A program made the translations under genes and the position numbers. A stretch of 64,000 bases of DNA from positions 84,000-147,999 of the forward strand of contig CALWVQ010000042.1 in NCBI GenBank assembly GCA_944385025.1, given 5' to 3'. Numbering within the stretch: position 1 is the stretch's first letter; every line of letters starts with the position of its first letter. Below, piece by piece: positions 17,301 through 24,996 of the stretch. Origin of the DNA: an uncultured Eubacterium sp. (GTDB lineage Bacteria > Bacillota > Clostridia > Oscillospirales > Acutalibacteraceae). The notes under the pieces were generated by a model. The model made no database searches, was not told the DNA's origin, and saw only the letters and a program-made list of their open reading frames with translations.

Positions 17301-17675
17301 ATTGAGTTTAACCATACCCACCACCCTGAAGGAAATAATACTCAAAAAGCAAGATTTTATCTGTATTCAGTAAATATCAAGGATGCTGACAAAATCACTC
17401 TTCCTGAGAATAACAGAGTTGTTATTCTTGCAATGACAACGGTAAGAGAACCCTACACAAGCAGTCTTGCCACTAAGATTGAAGATACTGTTTCAAAGAA
17501 GTATTCATTTGATGAGGGTCTGCCACCTATTGATAAAATTATTGATAAGGCTGATTTTGTTACTATCAGAGCCGGCAAAATCCAAGACCAGCAAAACGGC
17601 GGAAGAGGAAAAGGCTTTAAGCGAGACAACATTATTACAAATATTATTCGCTCATATACAAAAAGTGAATGGTAA
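14394..17675 (+). CDS. alpha-mannosidase, glycoside hydrolase family 38
   Basis: Cytosolic retaining alpha-mannosidase of 1093 residues, no signal peptide. The GH38 active site is visible: NAHLDTVWRW with Zn2+ ligands His13 and Asp15, FLPDCFGFSWVLPS with the nucleophile Asp at about 126, MTSHGAGSYTSRAMGKRLN, and HQFHDDITGTS at about 340. A central three-helix bundle and long C-terminal beta-sandwich domains follow, as usual for GH38 enzymes near 1000 residues. It acts on mannose-containing oligosaccharides or glycoprotein-derived sugars taken up by the cell. The upstream gene is a small protein 9 bases away, and a strong terminator follows. Exact linkage specificity cannot be told. Confidence 0.95.
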   Translation: MDKKKAYVVANAHLDTVWRWTLSKTIKEFIPDTLTKNFELINKYPHYRFNFEGAYRYELIEEFYPLAFEKVKELIEKDRWCISGTAYENGDTNIPTPEALIRNILLGDKYFKEHFGKSSKDLFLPDCFGFSWVLPSVAAHCGLKGFTTQKLSWGSAYGIPFDIGIFKGPDGNSVYTSLNAKSYRYKFTGDIRADISIIDRIVDNAKVADLPWANHLYGTGDWGGSPTEESVMALEESVAKNNDSDFEIISAQSDQIFLDIDKLPKKDKEKLPVWNGELLMTSHGAGSYTSRAMGKRLNSQCEKLADYAEKACVMAYCLGDGNYPKKIFENAWKRVVRHQFHDDITGTSWMEVYNDAWNDYYLSLSQFKNEYLGASKTIHSQLDTSWVDDESIVLLVNNPTQFTHKGTVEAQVRVKKNCKYVQVYDKAGKIYPSQVTKKTGKNLTVVFQAEVEGFGFKAFGLKASEEPCRIETDVKVSNHTLENEKYKLIFNKNGDIAYLYDKKLGKQIIDAPIKMALFKDTGSLAYPSWEIRKEDLDAQPYCYANTPTFTVVEDGPVRVSIKVSREAEYSTIDQIVSLSAGGETVDVQNFVNWKTRRTLLKATFPLCAHNNKASYDLGLGVIERENNSSTLYEVPAQKWADITDKSGEFGVSVFSDCKHAWDKPNDNTLRLTCIHTPTGAFTKETRQDLQDLGRNVFSFAVFSHKNGYESETQKQSEIFANPFMCVQTDDKSLGATEKDSISLCSISNDNIIVRAIKQCEYDNSIIIRVNEAVGESQNNASLKLFAPIGKAQQVNGVEETIKELNVTKGGVLRFSLKPFEVKTFKLTLEKEPEAIRRPRYDAKKLKFNTQGFTREDNMRNVILQGSGFSLPIEKLEEVYEIGRIRFNTLQGKSQGYDTLVCRGQTINVKDSHTRLYMIAGSTLGTQDINIGVGKKQVSLRIKAINESMSKWDMAGLNQVADVSSNDTLAIEFNHTHHPEGNNTQKARFYLYSVNIKDADKITLPENNRVVILAMTTVREPYTSSLATKIEDTVSKKYSFDEGLPPIDKIIDKADFVTIRAGKIQDQQNGGRGKGFKRDNIITNIIRSYTKSEW

Positions 17676-17692
17676 ATTTGATTAAAATTAAT

Positions 17693-17734
17693 AAGGCACG
17701 TATACAATTAATGTATACGTGCCTTAATTTTTTT
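17693..17734 (+). terminator. terminator of the alpha-mannosidase operon
   Basis: Perfect 13-base stem AAGGCACGTATAC / GTATACGTGCCTT, loop AATTAAT, then AATTTTTTT. Confidence 0.93.
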
Positions 17735-17777
17735 GTAAATTCATACTACTTTACATAATACAGTACTGTTAAAAAGC

Positions 17778-17889
17778 TGTGGAAAACGATGTGTGAAATG
17801 TGGAAAACTCACTGTTTTTATTGTTGAAAAGTATGTGGAAAATGTTAAAATGTAAAGCATTTAAACTTTATTTTAACATTTTTTCAACA
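17778..17889. other. cluster of DnaA-box-like sequences with a long inverted repeat
   Basis: The gene-free stretch 17676-17991 holds, after the terminator, three exact TGTGGAAAA motifs at 17778, 17799 and 17834 (TTTTCCACA on the other strand, one base from the DnaA box TTATCCACA). TGTTGAAAA at 17822 and its complement TTTTCAACA at 17881 resemble them. A perfect 13-base inverted repeat AAAATGTTAAAAT (17839-17851) / ATTTTAACATTTT (17870-17882) overlaps the last box and continues as AAAG/CTTT. The surroundings are very AT-rich. It lies downstream of both flanking genes, so a promoter role is unlikely. Confidence 0.5.
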
Positions 17890-17943
17890 TTGGGGTTGAT
17901 TTTCACGCATTTTATACATTTTGATAAAAGTTTAACTATTTGC

Positions 17944-17979
17944 ATAAAAAAACATTTCCTGACAAGCAGGAAATGTTTT
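17944..17979 (-). terminator. ftsZ terminator
   Basis: Minus-strand stem AACATTTCCTG / CAGGAAATGTT followed by T7, beginning 15 bases after the ftsZ stop. Confidence 0.92.
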
Positions 17980-17991
17980 GCGGAAGGAAAT

Positions 17992-19098
17992 TTATTTCTT
18001 GAAGAAATTAACTATATCTGAAAATGCGTCATCGTCATTATCAGTAAAGCTTGATGCTGCGTTAGTTGTAGCAGCAATTGGCTGAGGAGGAGCAACCTCG
18101 TTATTTGCTGTAATTGACTTAATCTGTCCCTTTGGACCCTCGTTGCCGAAACGTGTTGCAATTACAGTTATAATCATCTCGTCCTCAAGATTTTCGTCGT
18201 AGCTTACACCCCAGATGATTTCACAATCAGGATGAACAGCGTTTGTTACGATTGATGAAGCAGCGTCAACTTCCTCAAGACCAATGTCGGTAGAAGCTGT
18301 AATGTTAAGAAGAATGCCCTGTGCGCCGTCAATTGAAGTGTTAAGAAGAGGTGATGAAATTGCCTGCTGTGCAGCAACTTCTGCCTTATCCTTACCCTTT
18401 GCACGACCTACGCCCATATGAGCGAAGCCTGCATCCTTCATAATTTCTGTTACGTCTGCAAAGTCAGAGTTTACAAGACCTGTTGCGTTAACAAGATCAG
18501 AAATTGACTGTACGCCCTGGCGAAGAACATCGTTTGCTATCTCAAAAGCGTTAAGAAGAGTAATCTTTTCAGTTGCAACTTCCTTAAGTCTTTCGTTAGG
18601 AATAACCATAATTGAGTCAACATTCTGAGCAAGCTCTTCGATACCTTTTGTAGCTTGATCCATACGACGCTTGCCTTCAAAAGCAAATGGAGTTGTAACA
18701 ACGCCAACTGTCAAAATACCCATATCCTTGGCAATTTTAGCAACATAAGGAGCAGCGCCAGTACCTGTTCCGCCGCCCATACCGGCTGTAATAAATACCA
18801 TATCAGCACCGGTAAGAATGTCGGTGATAGCTTCTTTGCTTTCTTCTGCAGCACGAGCACCAACCTCAGGCTTAGCACCTGCGCCCATACCTTTTGTAGC
18901 CTTTTCACCGATAAGAATTTTATGTGTAGCAGTAGACTTTGCAAGAGCAGGCTTATCAGAGTTGATAGCTACAAACTCTACGTCCTGAATATTGCAGTGT
19001 ACCATACGGTTTACAGCGTTTCCGCCGCCGCCACCGACACCTACTACTTTAATCTGTACTACCTTTGAATCATCTGTATCAATTTCATAACGTCCCAT
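17992..19098 (-). CDS. ftsZ: cell division GTPase FtsZ
   Basis: Tubulin-like GTPase that polymerises into the division ring. The 368-residue protein shows the nucleotide loop [14 protein letters not shown] near residue 20, the tubulin signature [10 protein letters not shown] near residues 107-116, and a conserved T7 loop with [12 protein letters not shown] short linker leads to the C-terminal peptide [14 protein letters not shown], which binds membrane anchors. The start has AGGAGA with good spacing. It lies downstream of ftsQ but carries its own promoter in the 207-base gap. No ftsA is present in the window, so the membrane anchor must be encoded elsewhere (SepF is usual in Clostridia). Confidence 0.98.
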   Translation of the reverse strand: MGRYEIDTDDSKVVQIKVVGVGGGGGNAVNRMVHCNIQDVEFVAINSDKPALAKSTATHKILIGEKATKGMGAGAKPEVGARAAEESKEAITDILTGADMVFITAGMGGGTGTGAAPYVAKIAKDMGILTVGVVTTPFAFEGKRRMDQATKGIEELAQNVDSIMVIPNERLKEVATEKITLLNAFEIANDVLRQGVQSISDLVNATGLVNSDFADVTEIMKDAGFAHMGVGRAKGKDKAEVAAQQAISSPLLNTSIDGAQGILLNITASTDIGLEEVDAASSIVTNAVHPDCEIIWGVSYDENLEDEMIITVIATRFGNEGPKGQIKSITANNEVAPPQPIAATTNAASSFTDNDDDAFSDIVNFFKK

Positions 19099-19153
19099 AT
19101 GTTCATTCTCCTTATGTATTTTCTAAATCTCGTGTTGATTCGTTACAGTTCAT

Positions 19154-19182
19154 ATTGTAACAAGATTGTAACTATTTTGCAA
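19154..19182 (-). promoter_or_regulatory. ftsZ promoter
   Basis: TTGCAA (19182-19177), 17-base spacer, TACAAT (19159-19154) on the minus strand. Two copies of GTTACAAT (19172-19165 and 19161-19154) overlap it. The second pairs as an inverted repeat with TGTAAC at 19147-19142. Confidence 0.7.
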
Positions 19183-19305
19183 TACTTTTTTACACATTTT
19201 TTCAATTAACTTGACAATCTTTCAATTTTTTTTGCATTTTCAATTAGATAATATGCACAAATATAAACTGTTGTCTATTTTTTCGACAAGAATTTTACTT
19301 TACAG

Positions 19306-20268
19306 CTATTTCTCTGCAAAGTAAATTGACTTGCCACCTGAAATATCCATATTTCCTGTAACATTCGGATTAGTTTCATCGAGCTTTTCACAGGACGCAA
19401 GCCCCTGATAAATTTTATTTTCCAGATTGTCACAGCTACCAAGCTCAAATGTTATTCTTTTATCGTAAACAACATAATTTTCCTCGGCGCTGTTGCTGTA
19501 AATTGCAGTTATTTCATTAAAATTGTTATCTTTGATTACCTGTGCAATTTGGATAAGGCAACTGCCTGTTGTATCATCCTTAAACTGAATTTTTTCGCCT
19601 GGGACACAAGTTTTAATCGACGCCTTTGATATTTCTATTCCCTGTGCTTTTTGGGCATTTGTTTCAAGGACTTTCAGCTTGTCGTCAAGCAAAATATATG
19701 TCTTATCCTTATTTGAAATATAATATGAAGACTGGGCTTCGGTAATTGTAATTTCAATAGTATAAGGTAATTTTCTTTTGATCTGTGCATTATATATATA
19801 AGGGAGATTTTTTTCCAGCTTTTCCTTGGCTGACTTAGTATCTGCGAGGAAAAGATTTTCGCCAATATCAATAGGACACTGTGCTATAATCTCTTCGGTA
19901 GCATACTTTTCATTTCCCGATACCGTAATATCTGTTATATGGAAAAATGCAGTTAAAGAAAGTACCGCCCCTACTGATACAACCACAAGGACTAAAAGTA
20001 TATAAATAAGTATTTTTCTTAATTTGTTTTTCTTTTTTCTTTTTTTATTATCTCTGTTTCTTTTTTCTGCACGTGTTATATTTTCATCATTATTCTTTCT
20101 TGAACCGTTTGATGATCTGCGCGCCTTATCCTGCCTTGAGACAATATTTTTTTGAGCTTCACGGTATATTTTAGGCGGCTCAATACCCATATCGGAAAAG
20201 CTGTCATTTCTGCTTTGAGCTTTTCTTTTAGGCATTGATTTCCTTTTCTCTTTTTCTGACTTCTTCAT
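19306..20268 (-). CDS. ftsQ: cell division protein FtsQ/DivIB
   Basis: Bitopic division protein that joins FtsL and its partner in the complex activating FtsW/FtsI. The 320-residue protein has a long, strongly basic cytoplasmic N-terminus of about 83 residues (KKRKKKNKLRK just before the membrane), one helix (about 85-108), a POTRA domain starting at FHITDITVSGNEKY, and a FtsQ beta domain to the C-terminus. The start at 20268 lies inside murA with GAGG eight bases before it. MPKRKAQSRN at 20235 is an alternative start. The gene overlaps murA by 41 bases, consistent with one transcript. Assignment rests on the fold pattern and gene position. Confidence 0.9.
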   Translation of the reverse strand: MKKSEKEKRKSMPKRKAQSRNDSFSDMGIEPPKIYREAQKNIVSRQDKARRSSNGSRKNNDENITRAEKRNRDNKKRKKKNKLRKILIYILLVLVVVSVGAVLSLTAFFHITDITVSGNEKYATEEIIAQCPIDIGENLFLADTKSAKEKLEKNLPYIYNAQIKRKLPYTIEITITEAQSSYYISNKDKTYILLDDKLKVLETNAQKAQGIEISKASIKTCVPGEKIQFKDDTTGSCLIQIAQVIKDNNFNEITAIYSNSAEENYVVYDKRITFELGSCDNLENKIYQGLASCEKLDETNPNVTGNMDISGGKSIYFAEK

Positions 20269-21520
20269 TGTTAATCCTCTTTATATCTGCTCCCAGTTTT
20301 TCAAGTTCCTGCTCGATTTGGGCATAACCTCTGTCAATATGGTAAATATCGCTGATTGTTGAAACACCGTTTGCTTTTAACGCCGCAACTATTAATGCCG
20401 CGCCGCCTCTTAAATCAGTTGAAATAACATTTGCTCCGTTTAATTCCTTAACTCCGTTTATAACGGCAAGATTGTCGCTTACATCAATATCGCTGCCGAA
20501 ACGATTAAGCTCACCTACATATCTGAATCTGTTTTCAAATATAGTTTCTTTAACAACAGAAGTGCCGTTTGCCACAGAAAGAGCCGCAACAACCATAGGC
20601 TGTGAATCTGTGGGAAATGCCGGGTACGGCATAGTTTTTATGCTCTTTACACGTTTAAGTCTTTTTGGAGCTACAATATGGAGCGATTTATCTTTTAGAT
20701 AAAGTCTGCATCCCATTTCCATAAATGAAGGAAAGACAGGTGTAAGATGACTTGCCTTAACATCGTTTATTACAATATCTCCGCCTGTTACAGCACAAGC
20801 ACTCATATAAGTTGAGGCTAAAATTCTATCGGGTATTATGCGGTGTTCGCAGGGTTTAAGCTCTTTTACGCCTTCAATTTCGATTGTGCTTTCCCCTGCT
20901 CCGTAAATTCTTGCACCGCATTTATTAAGAAACTCTGCAAGGTCTGAAATTTCAGGCTCTCTTGCGGCGTTGATTATTGTTGTTTTGCCTTTTGAAACAG
21001 CGCTGCAAATAATAATATTTTCCGTAGCGCCTACGCTGGCAAAGGGCAAAATTATTTTTGCGCCTTTAACACCAAGAGTTTTGCAGGAAATGGACGAGCC
21101 GTTTTCCGCCACTGAAACTCCCAGACTTTCCATTGCTTTAATATGCAAATCAACAGGACGCATACCTATATCGCAGCCGCCGGGAAGAAAAATCTCCGCA
21201 CAGCCTACTCTTGACACAAGAGCGCCCAAAAACAAAACTGACGAGCGCATTTTTCGCATATGCGCCTCATCTATTGAGTTTGCAGTAACATTTGAAGCAT
21301 CAACGCTTACGGTATCGGCATTTCTTTCAACTTTACAGCCGAGATGCTCAAGTATTTCCAGTGTTTCGGCAATATCGCTTAACTGCGGACAATTATGTAT
21401 AATGCTTTCACCTTTTATCAGCAAGGTGGAACACAAAATCGGCAGAGCCGAATTTTTTGCGCCGTGGAGTGTTACTTCTCCTTTTAAGGTATTACCGCCG
21501 TTAATCTTTAATATATCCAT
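20228..21520 (-). CDS. murA: UDP-N-acetylglucosamine 1-carboxyvinyltransferase
   Basis: Transfers enolpyruvate from PEP to UDP-GlcNAc, the first committed step of peptidoglycan synthesis and the fosfomycin target. The 430-residue protein has the substrate-binding HGAKNSALPIL near residue 20 and LPGGCDIGMRPVDLH, where the catalytic Cys is retained (Cys, not the Asp seen in resistant enzymes). The start MDILKING at 21520 has GGGGTGG seven bases upstream; an in-frame start at 21559 lacks support. In this cluster it sits between murG and ftsQ, where murC/murB are often found, and overlaps ftsQ at its 3' end. Confidence 0.97.
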   Translation of the reverse strand: MDILKINGGNTLKGEVTLHGAKNSALPILCSTLLIKGESIIHNCPQLSDIAETLEILEHLGCKVERNADTVSVDASNVTANSIDEAHMRKMRSSVLFLGALVSRVGCAEIFLPGGCDIGMRPVDLHIKAMESLGVSVAENGSSISCKTLGVKGAKIILPFASVGATENIIICSAVSKGKTTIINAAREPEISDLAEFLNKCGARIYGAGESTIEIEGVKELKPCEHRIIPDRILASTYMSACAVTGGDIVINDVKASHLTPVFPSFMEMGCRLYLKDKSLHIVAPKRLKRVKSIKTMPYPAFPTDSQPMVVAALSVANGTSVVKETIFENRFRYVGELNRFGSDIDVSDNLAVINGVKELNGANVISTDLRGGAALIVAALKANGVSTISDIYHIDRGYAQIEQELEKLGADIKRINNEEVRKREKEINA

Positions 21521-21587
21521 TAAACCACCCCTGTATTGTGAATAAGACTTTCTTATCACAACATTCTATGCAGGAGTGATTTTTTTG

Positions 21588-22706
21588 TTATTTAGCTAAA
21601 TCAAGTATAATTTGGGCAATTCTTTCTCTTGAATTTGTAACTGCCATAGCCTTTGCATTCTTTTCAACTGTTTTGAGTTTGTTTTCGTCGCTGAGGAGTT
21701 CGTTTATTTTATCATTAAGTACCTGTGTTGTAAGGTCTTTTTCTTCAATAACAAAACCGGCGTCTCTGTTTACAAGAGCCATAGCGTTATGGAACTGATG
21801 ATTTTCAGCTACATAAGGGGAAGGAATAAGGATTGATGCTTTTCCCATTGCCTCTATTTCAGAAAGGGACGACGCGCCTGCCCTGCCGATAACCAAATCG
21901 GCGGCGGACATACACACGTCCATATTATCAATATACTGTCTTACCTCAACAGTACCCTTTTTACCGTTTACAAAGCCTGCTTTTTCAAATTTCTCAAGAT
22001 ATTCCGTGCCGTTTGTACCTACTGAATGAATATGGCAGTATCTGCCGCTTTCGGCACTTGAAAGGAGAATATCGTACATTGCTTCATTTATAGGCTTTGC
22101 GCCTAAAGAACCGCCGAAAGAAAGGACGAGATACTTGTCGTCAGGGATACCAAGCTGTGCTCTCGACATTGCTTTGTCAGCTCTTAAAAGTTCGCCTCTT
22201 ACAGGGAGTCCTGTAATTTCCACAGGGTTTTTCGGCTGAAGATATTTTTTTGCGTCCTCCACGGTAAGCATAACCTTGTCAACCTCTTTTGCAAGTGTTT
22301 TATTTGTTATGCCGGGAAAAGCGTTTTGCTCGTGTATGCAGGTAGGTATGCCCAGCTTTACTGCACTTTGAAGAACGGGACCTGAAACGTACCCGCCAAA
22401 GCCTACTACTACGTTTGGATTAAACTGCTTAATTATTTTTTTGCTGTCGCCTGATGATTTAATGAGTCTGAAAACAGTTTTAATATTATGACTGATTGCC
22501 GAGGGAGAAAAGGAACGCTTAAATCCTGAAATATTGATTGTTTTAAAATCAAAGCCCGCCTGTGGCACAAGACGCGACTCCATATGGTCGGCTGTACCTA
22601 TAAACATTATTTCGCAGTCGGGATATATTTCTCTTATGTAAGAGGCAACTGCAAGCGCAGGATTAATATGCCCTGCCGTTCCTCCTGTTGCAAATAAAAT
22701 TTTCAT
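21588..22706 (-). CDS. murG: UDP-N-acetylglucosamine--lipid I N-acetylglucosaminyltransferase
   Basis: Peripheral membrane GT-B glycosyltransferase (GT28) that adds GlcNAc to lipid I, forming lipid II on the cytoplasmic face. The 372-residue protein begins MKILFATGGTAGHINPALA, with the glycine-rich donor/acceptor loop. It has a GFGGYVSGPV segment, SFGGSLGAKPINEA at the second domain start and GRAGASSLSEIEAMGKASILIP near the donor site. AGGTG precedes the ATG. It starts 3 bases after the ftsW stop, and a 67-base gap separates it from murA, so all are probably on one transcript. Confidence 0.97.
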   Translation of the reverse strand: MKILFATGGTAGHINPALAVASYIREIYPDCEIMFIGTADHMESRLVPQAGFDFKTINISGFKRSFSPSAISHNIKTVFRLIKSSGDSKKIIKQFNPNVVVGFGGYVSGPVLQSAVKLGIPTCIHEQNAFPGITNKTLAKEVDKVMLTVEDAKKYLQPKNPVEITGLPVRGELLRADKAMSRAQLGIPDDKYLVLSFGGSLGAKPINEAMYDILLSSAESGRYCHIHSVGTNGTEYLEKFEKAGFVNGKKGTVEVRQYIDNMDVCMSAADLVIGRAGASSLSEIEAMGKASILIPSPYVAENHQFHNAMALVNRDAGFVIEEKDLTTQVLNDKINELLSDENKLKTVEKNAKAMAVTNSRERIAQIILDLAK

Positions 22707-22709
22707 TTT

Positions 22710-23906
22710 CTACACCTTTTTCTGACTTGATTTTCGTGATATTGACAGCACTACTCCCACTTCAAACAACAGCATCATCATCGCCGTACCTCCGTAAGAG
22801 AAAAACGGAAGAGCAATACCTGTGTTGGGGATAGTGTCTGTTACAACCATTATGTTGAGAATAACCTGTATGCCGATTTGCGCCACGATACCGATTACTA
22901 TGAGAGCGCCGAATTTGTCGTGACACCTTGAGGCGATTACAAATCCTCTTATAACAAGAGCGGCAAAAAGAATAATAATTACTGCTGCGCCGACAAAACC
23001 AAGCTCCTCGCATACAATAGAAAAAATAAAATCGTTTTGCGGCTCTGAAACATAGAGATACTTTTGTTTTGAATTGCCAAGCCCTACGCCGAACAGCCCG
23101 CCTGAACCGATAGCATAAAGAGAGTTATTTGTCTGCCATCTCAAGTCTGTCGGAGAAAAGTCTTTATCAAGCCAAGCTCTGATTCTGTCGCCTGCATAGC
23201 TTTCAAGGAGTTCGGGAAACGTGACAACCATAAATGTAACCAGCGCCAGCACTGCCGCACCGAAAGCGAACAGTTTCCAGTCAGAACCGCCTACAAACAT
23301 CAAAGTAGCTCCGATAAGAAACATAAGAATAGTACAGGACATATGGTGCTCAAGATAAATAAGTCCGCAAAAAACGGCAATAATTCCCAGCGGAAAACAA
23401 ATGCCGTATTTGAATGTCCTCATTTTACCGTAATAATTACTTATATAAGTCGCCATTGTCAGAATAATCGTGAACTTTGCTATATCTGACGGCTGGAGAG
23501 TGAATGAACCGATAGGTATCCATCTTTTAAATGAACTGTCGCCTGCTCCTCCCACATCTGTATGATAAAACAGTACGATTATAAGCAGTAATATTGTTAC
23601 TGCCAACAGCGGAACAGAAACGACTCTCAGCCATTTATAATTTATTTTAGACATTACAGCCATTGCCACAAGACCAACAACGGCAAAAACAAACTGTCTT
23701 GTGAAGTAGTAATATGAGTCGTGATTGTTCTTATAGTATGCATAAGGATATGAAGCTGAAAACAGCATAATAAGCCCTATTGTGAGAAGAGCAATAGTTA
23801 TTGCAAGAAAGGGTATATCAATACTGCCTGTTACAAACAAGTTTAAATCTGTAAGGGGGCTTTTGCCTTTTTTGTTTGACTTGATTATTTTTTCATCGCT
23901 TGGCAT
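22710..23906 (-). CDS. ftsW: FtsW/SpoVE-type peptidoglycan glycosyltransferase
   Basis: SEDS-family membrane polymerase that links lipid II into glycan strands with its partner transpeptidase FtsI. The 398-residue protein has about ten hydrophobic helices after a 35-residue cytoplasmic N-terminus. Signature segments are FKRWIPIGSFTLQPSDIAKF, the periplasmic-loop DLRWQTNNSLYAIGSGGLFGVGLG, and PNTGIALPFFSYGG near the C-terminus. The position between mraY and murG in a dcw cluster favours FtsW. SpoVE, the sporulation paralogue, cannot be excluded because Clostridia often encode both. GGAG sits eight bases before the ATG. Confidence 0.94.
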   Translation of the reverse strand: MPSDEKIIKSNKKGKSPLTDLNLFVTGSIDIPFLAITIALLTIGLIMLFSASYPYAYYKNNHDSYYYFTRQFVFAVVGLVAMAVMSKINYKWLRVVSVPLLAVTILLLIIVLFYHTDVGGAGDSSFKRWIPIGSFTLQPSDIAKFTIILTMATYISNYYGKMRTFKYGICFPLGIIAVFCGLIYLEHHMSCTILMFLIGATLMFVGGSDWKLFAFGAAVLALVTFMVVTFPELLESYAGDRIRAWLDKDFSPTDLRWQTNNSLYAIGSGGLFGVGLGNSKQKYLYVSEPQNDFIFSIVCEELGFVGAAVIIILFAALVIRGFVIASRCHDKFGALIVIGIVAQIGIQVILNIMVVTDTIPNTGIALPFFSYGGTAMMMLLFEVGVVLSISRKSSQKKV

Positions 23907-23946
23907 ACTGTAACACTCCTTTCTCTAAAAACTTTTACTATATATA

Positions 23947-24996
23947 TTATTTGCCGAACACGCCGTAATACATAATTGCTACGCCTACTGCACATCCGAT
24001 TAAATTAACAAGTGAAAATACTATGCAAATCTTTTTTTCTTTCCAGCCGCACATTTCAAAGTGGTGGTGAATCGGAGCCATTTTAAACACGCGCTTGCCG
24101 TGAGTAAGTTTGAAATAGCCTATCTGAATAATATCGCTCATAGTTTCGCAAACGTAAACGATACCGATAGGAAGAAGAATAATAGGACATTTACACAGAT
24201 AGCCCAGAGCAACTACCATACCGCCTAAAAACAGGGAGCCTGTGTCGCCCATAAATGTTTTGGCAGGGTTCCAGTTCCAACAAAGGAATCCAAGAACGCC
24301 TCCTAAAAGTGCGCCTGCAAAAATCTGCAAGCCTGAAAATGCCATCATTTGACCTATTATGATAAAGGACACGGCAACTGTTACCGTAACGGAAGAACAA
24401 AGTCCGTCGATGCCGTATGTTAAATTTACAGAATTTACACAGCCGTAAACGATAAAAAATGAAAGCACCCAAAATATAATTGCGGTGAAAATATTTTTCT
24501 CAAAATTTACGTTACCTACAAACGGAATATACCAGTATGTGTTATGTGAAAGCCACAAAGTGAGAATATAGCCGAATGTCATAACAAGCTGACCGAGAGT
24601 TTTTTGCTTTGCGGTAAGTCCTTTGTTTCTTTTAAGCTTGATTTTGATGAAATCATCTGTAAAGCCCACAAGTCCGAAACCGAGAGCCAAAACCAAACCG
24701 CCTACGATAAGAACCATATCGCGATGAGTCTGCTGATTTAAAATATCGTCGGTTTCAAGATTAACATTTAGAGCAAACACAGCGATAAGAGATGTGATTA
24801 CCACGGAAATGATAATGCCCGCAATAAACATAAGACCGCCCATATTGGGAGTGCCCTGCTTTGATTTATGCCAGCTTGGTCCGATGTCAAGAATTGTCTG
24901 ACCGAATTTAAGTTTTCTCAGCCAAGGAATGATAACAAATCCCAATGCCGCTGTTACGCCGAACGAAATTATAATACTGATAATTATACTAACCAT
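23947..24996 (-). CDS. mraY: phospho-N-acetylmuramoyl-pentapeptide transferase
   Basis: Membrane enzyme that transfers phospho-MurNAc-pentapeptide to undecaprenyl phosphate, making lipid I. The 349-residue protein has about ten helices, the Mg2+-binding pair DDFIKIKLKRNKGLTAKQK (aspartate pair near residue 110), SVNLTYGIDGL with the catalytic Asp, and MAPIHHHFEMCGW with the His cluster of loop E. The ATG at 24996 overlaps the murF stop as TAATG and has GGTGGGG seven bases before it. A GTG four codons upstream lies within this ribosome site. murD, which normally follows mraY, is missing here. Confidence 0.97.
   Translation of the reverse strand: MVSIIISIIISFGVTAALGFVIIPWLRKLKFGQTILDIGPSWHKSKQGTPNMGGLMFIAGIIISVVITSLIAVFALNVNLETDDILNQQTHRDMVLIVGGLVLALGFGLVGFTDDFIKIKLKRNKGLTAKQKTLGQLVMTFGYILTLWLSHNTYWYIPFVGNVNFEKNIFTAIIFWVLSFFIVYGCVNSVNLTYGIDGLCSSVTVTVAVSFIIIGQMMAFSGLQIFAGALLGGVLGFLCWNWNPAKTFMGDTGSLFLGGMVVALGYLCKCPIILLPIGIVYVCETMSDIIQIGYFKLTHGKRVFKMAPIHHHFEMCGWKEKKICIVFSLVNLIGCAVGVAIMYYGVFGK

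Noticed and set aside
17735-17991. Interpretation of the TGTGGAAAA cluster as the chromosomal origin
   Set aside because: No dnaA, dnaN, rpmH or gyrase genes are near, only three exact boxes are present, and they are not TTATCCACA. It is kept as a possible DnaA-binding cluster, not as oriC.
19270-19305. Possible terminator after ftsQ (TTGTC-N9-GACAA)
   Set aside because: Only five pairs and no T run. Read-through from the dcw operon into ftsZ therefore stays possible.
20970-21545. 191-codon open frame on the plus strand opposite murA
   Set aside because: Shadow of murA with biased Ser/Thr/Pro composition, no ribosome site and no promoter.
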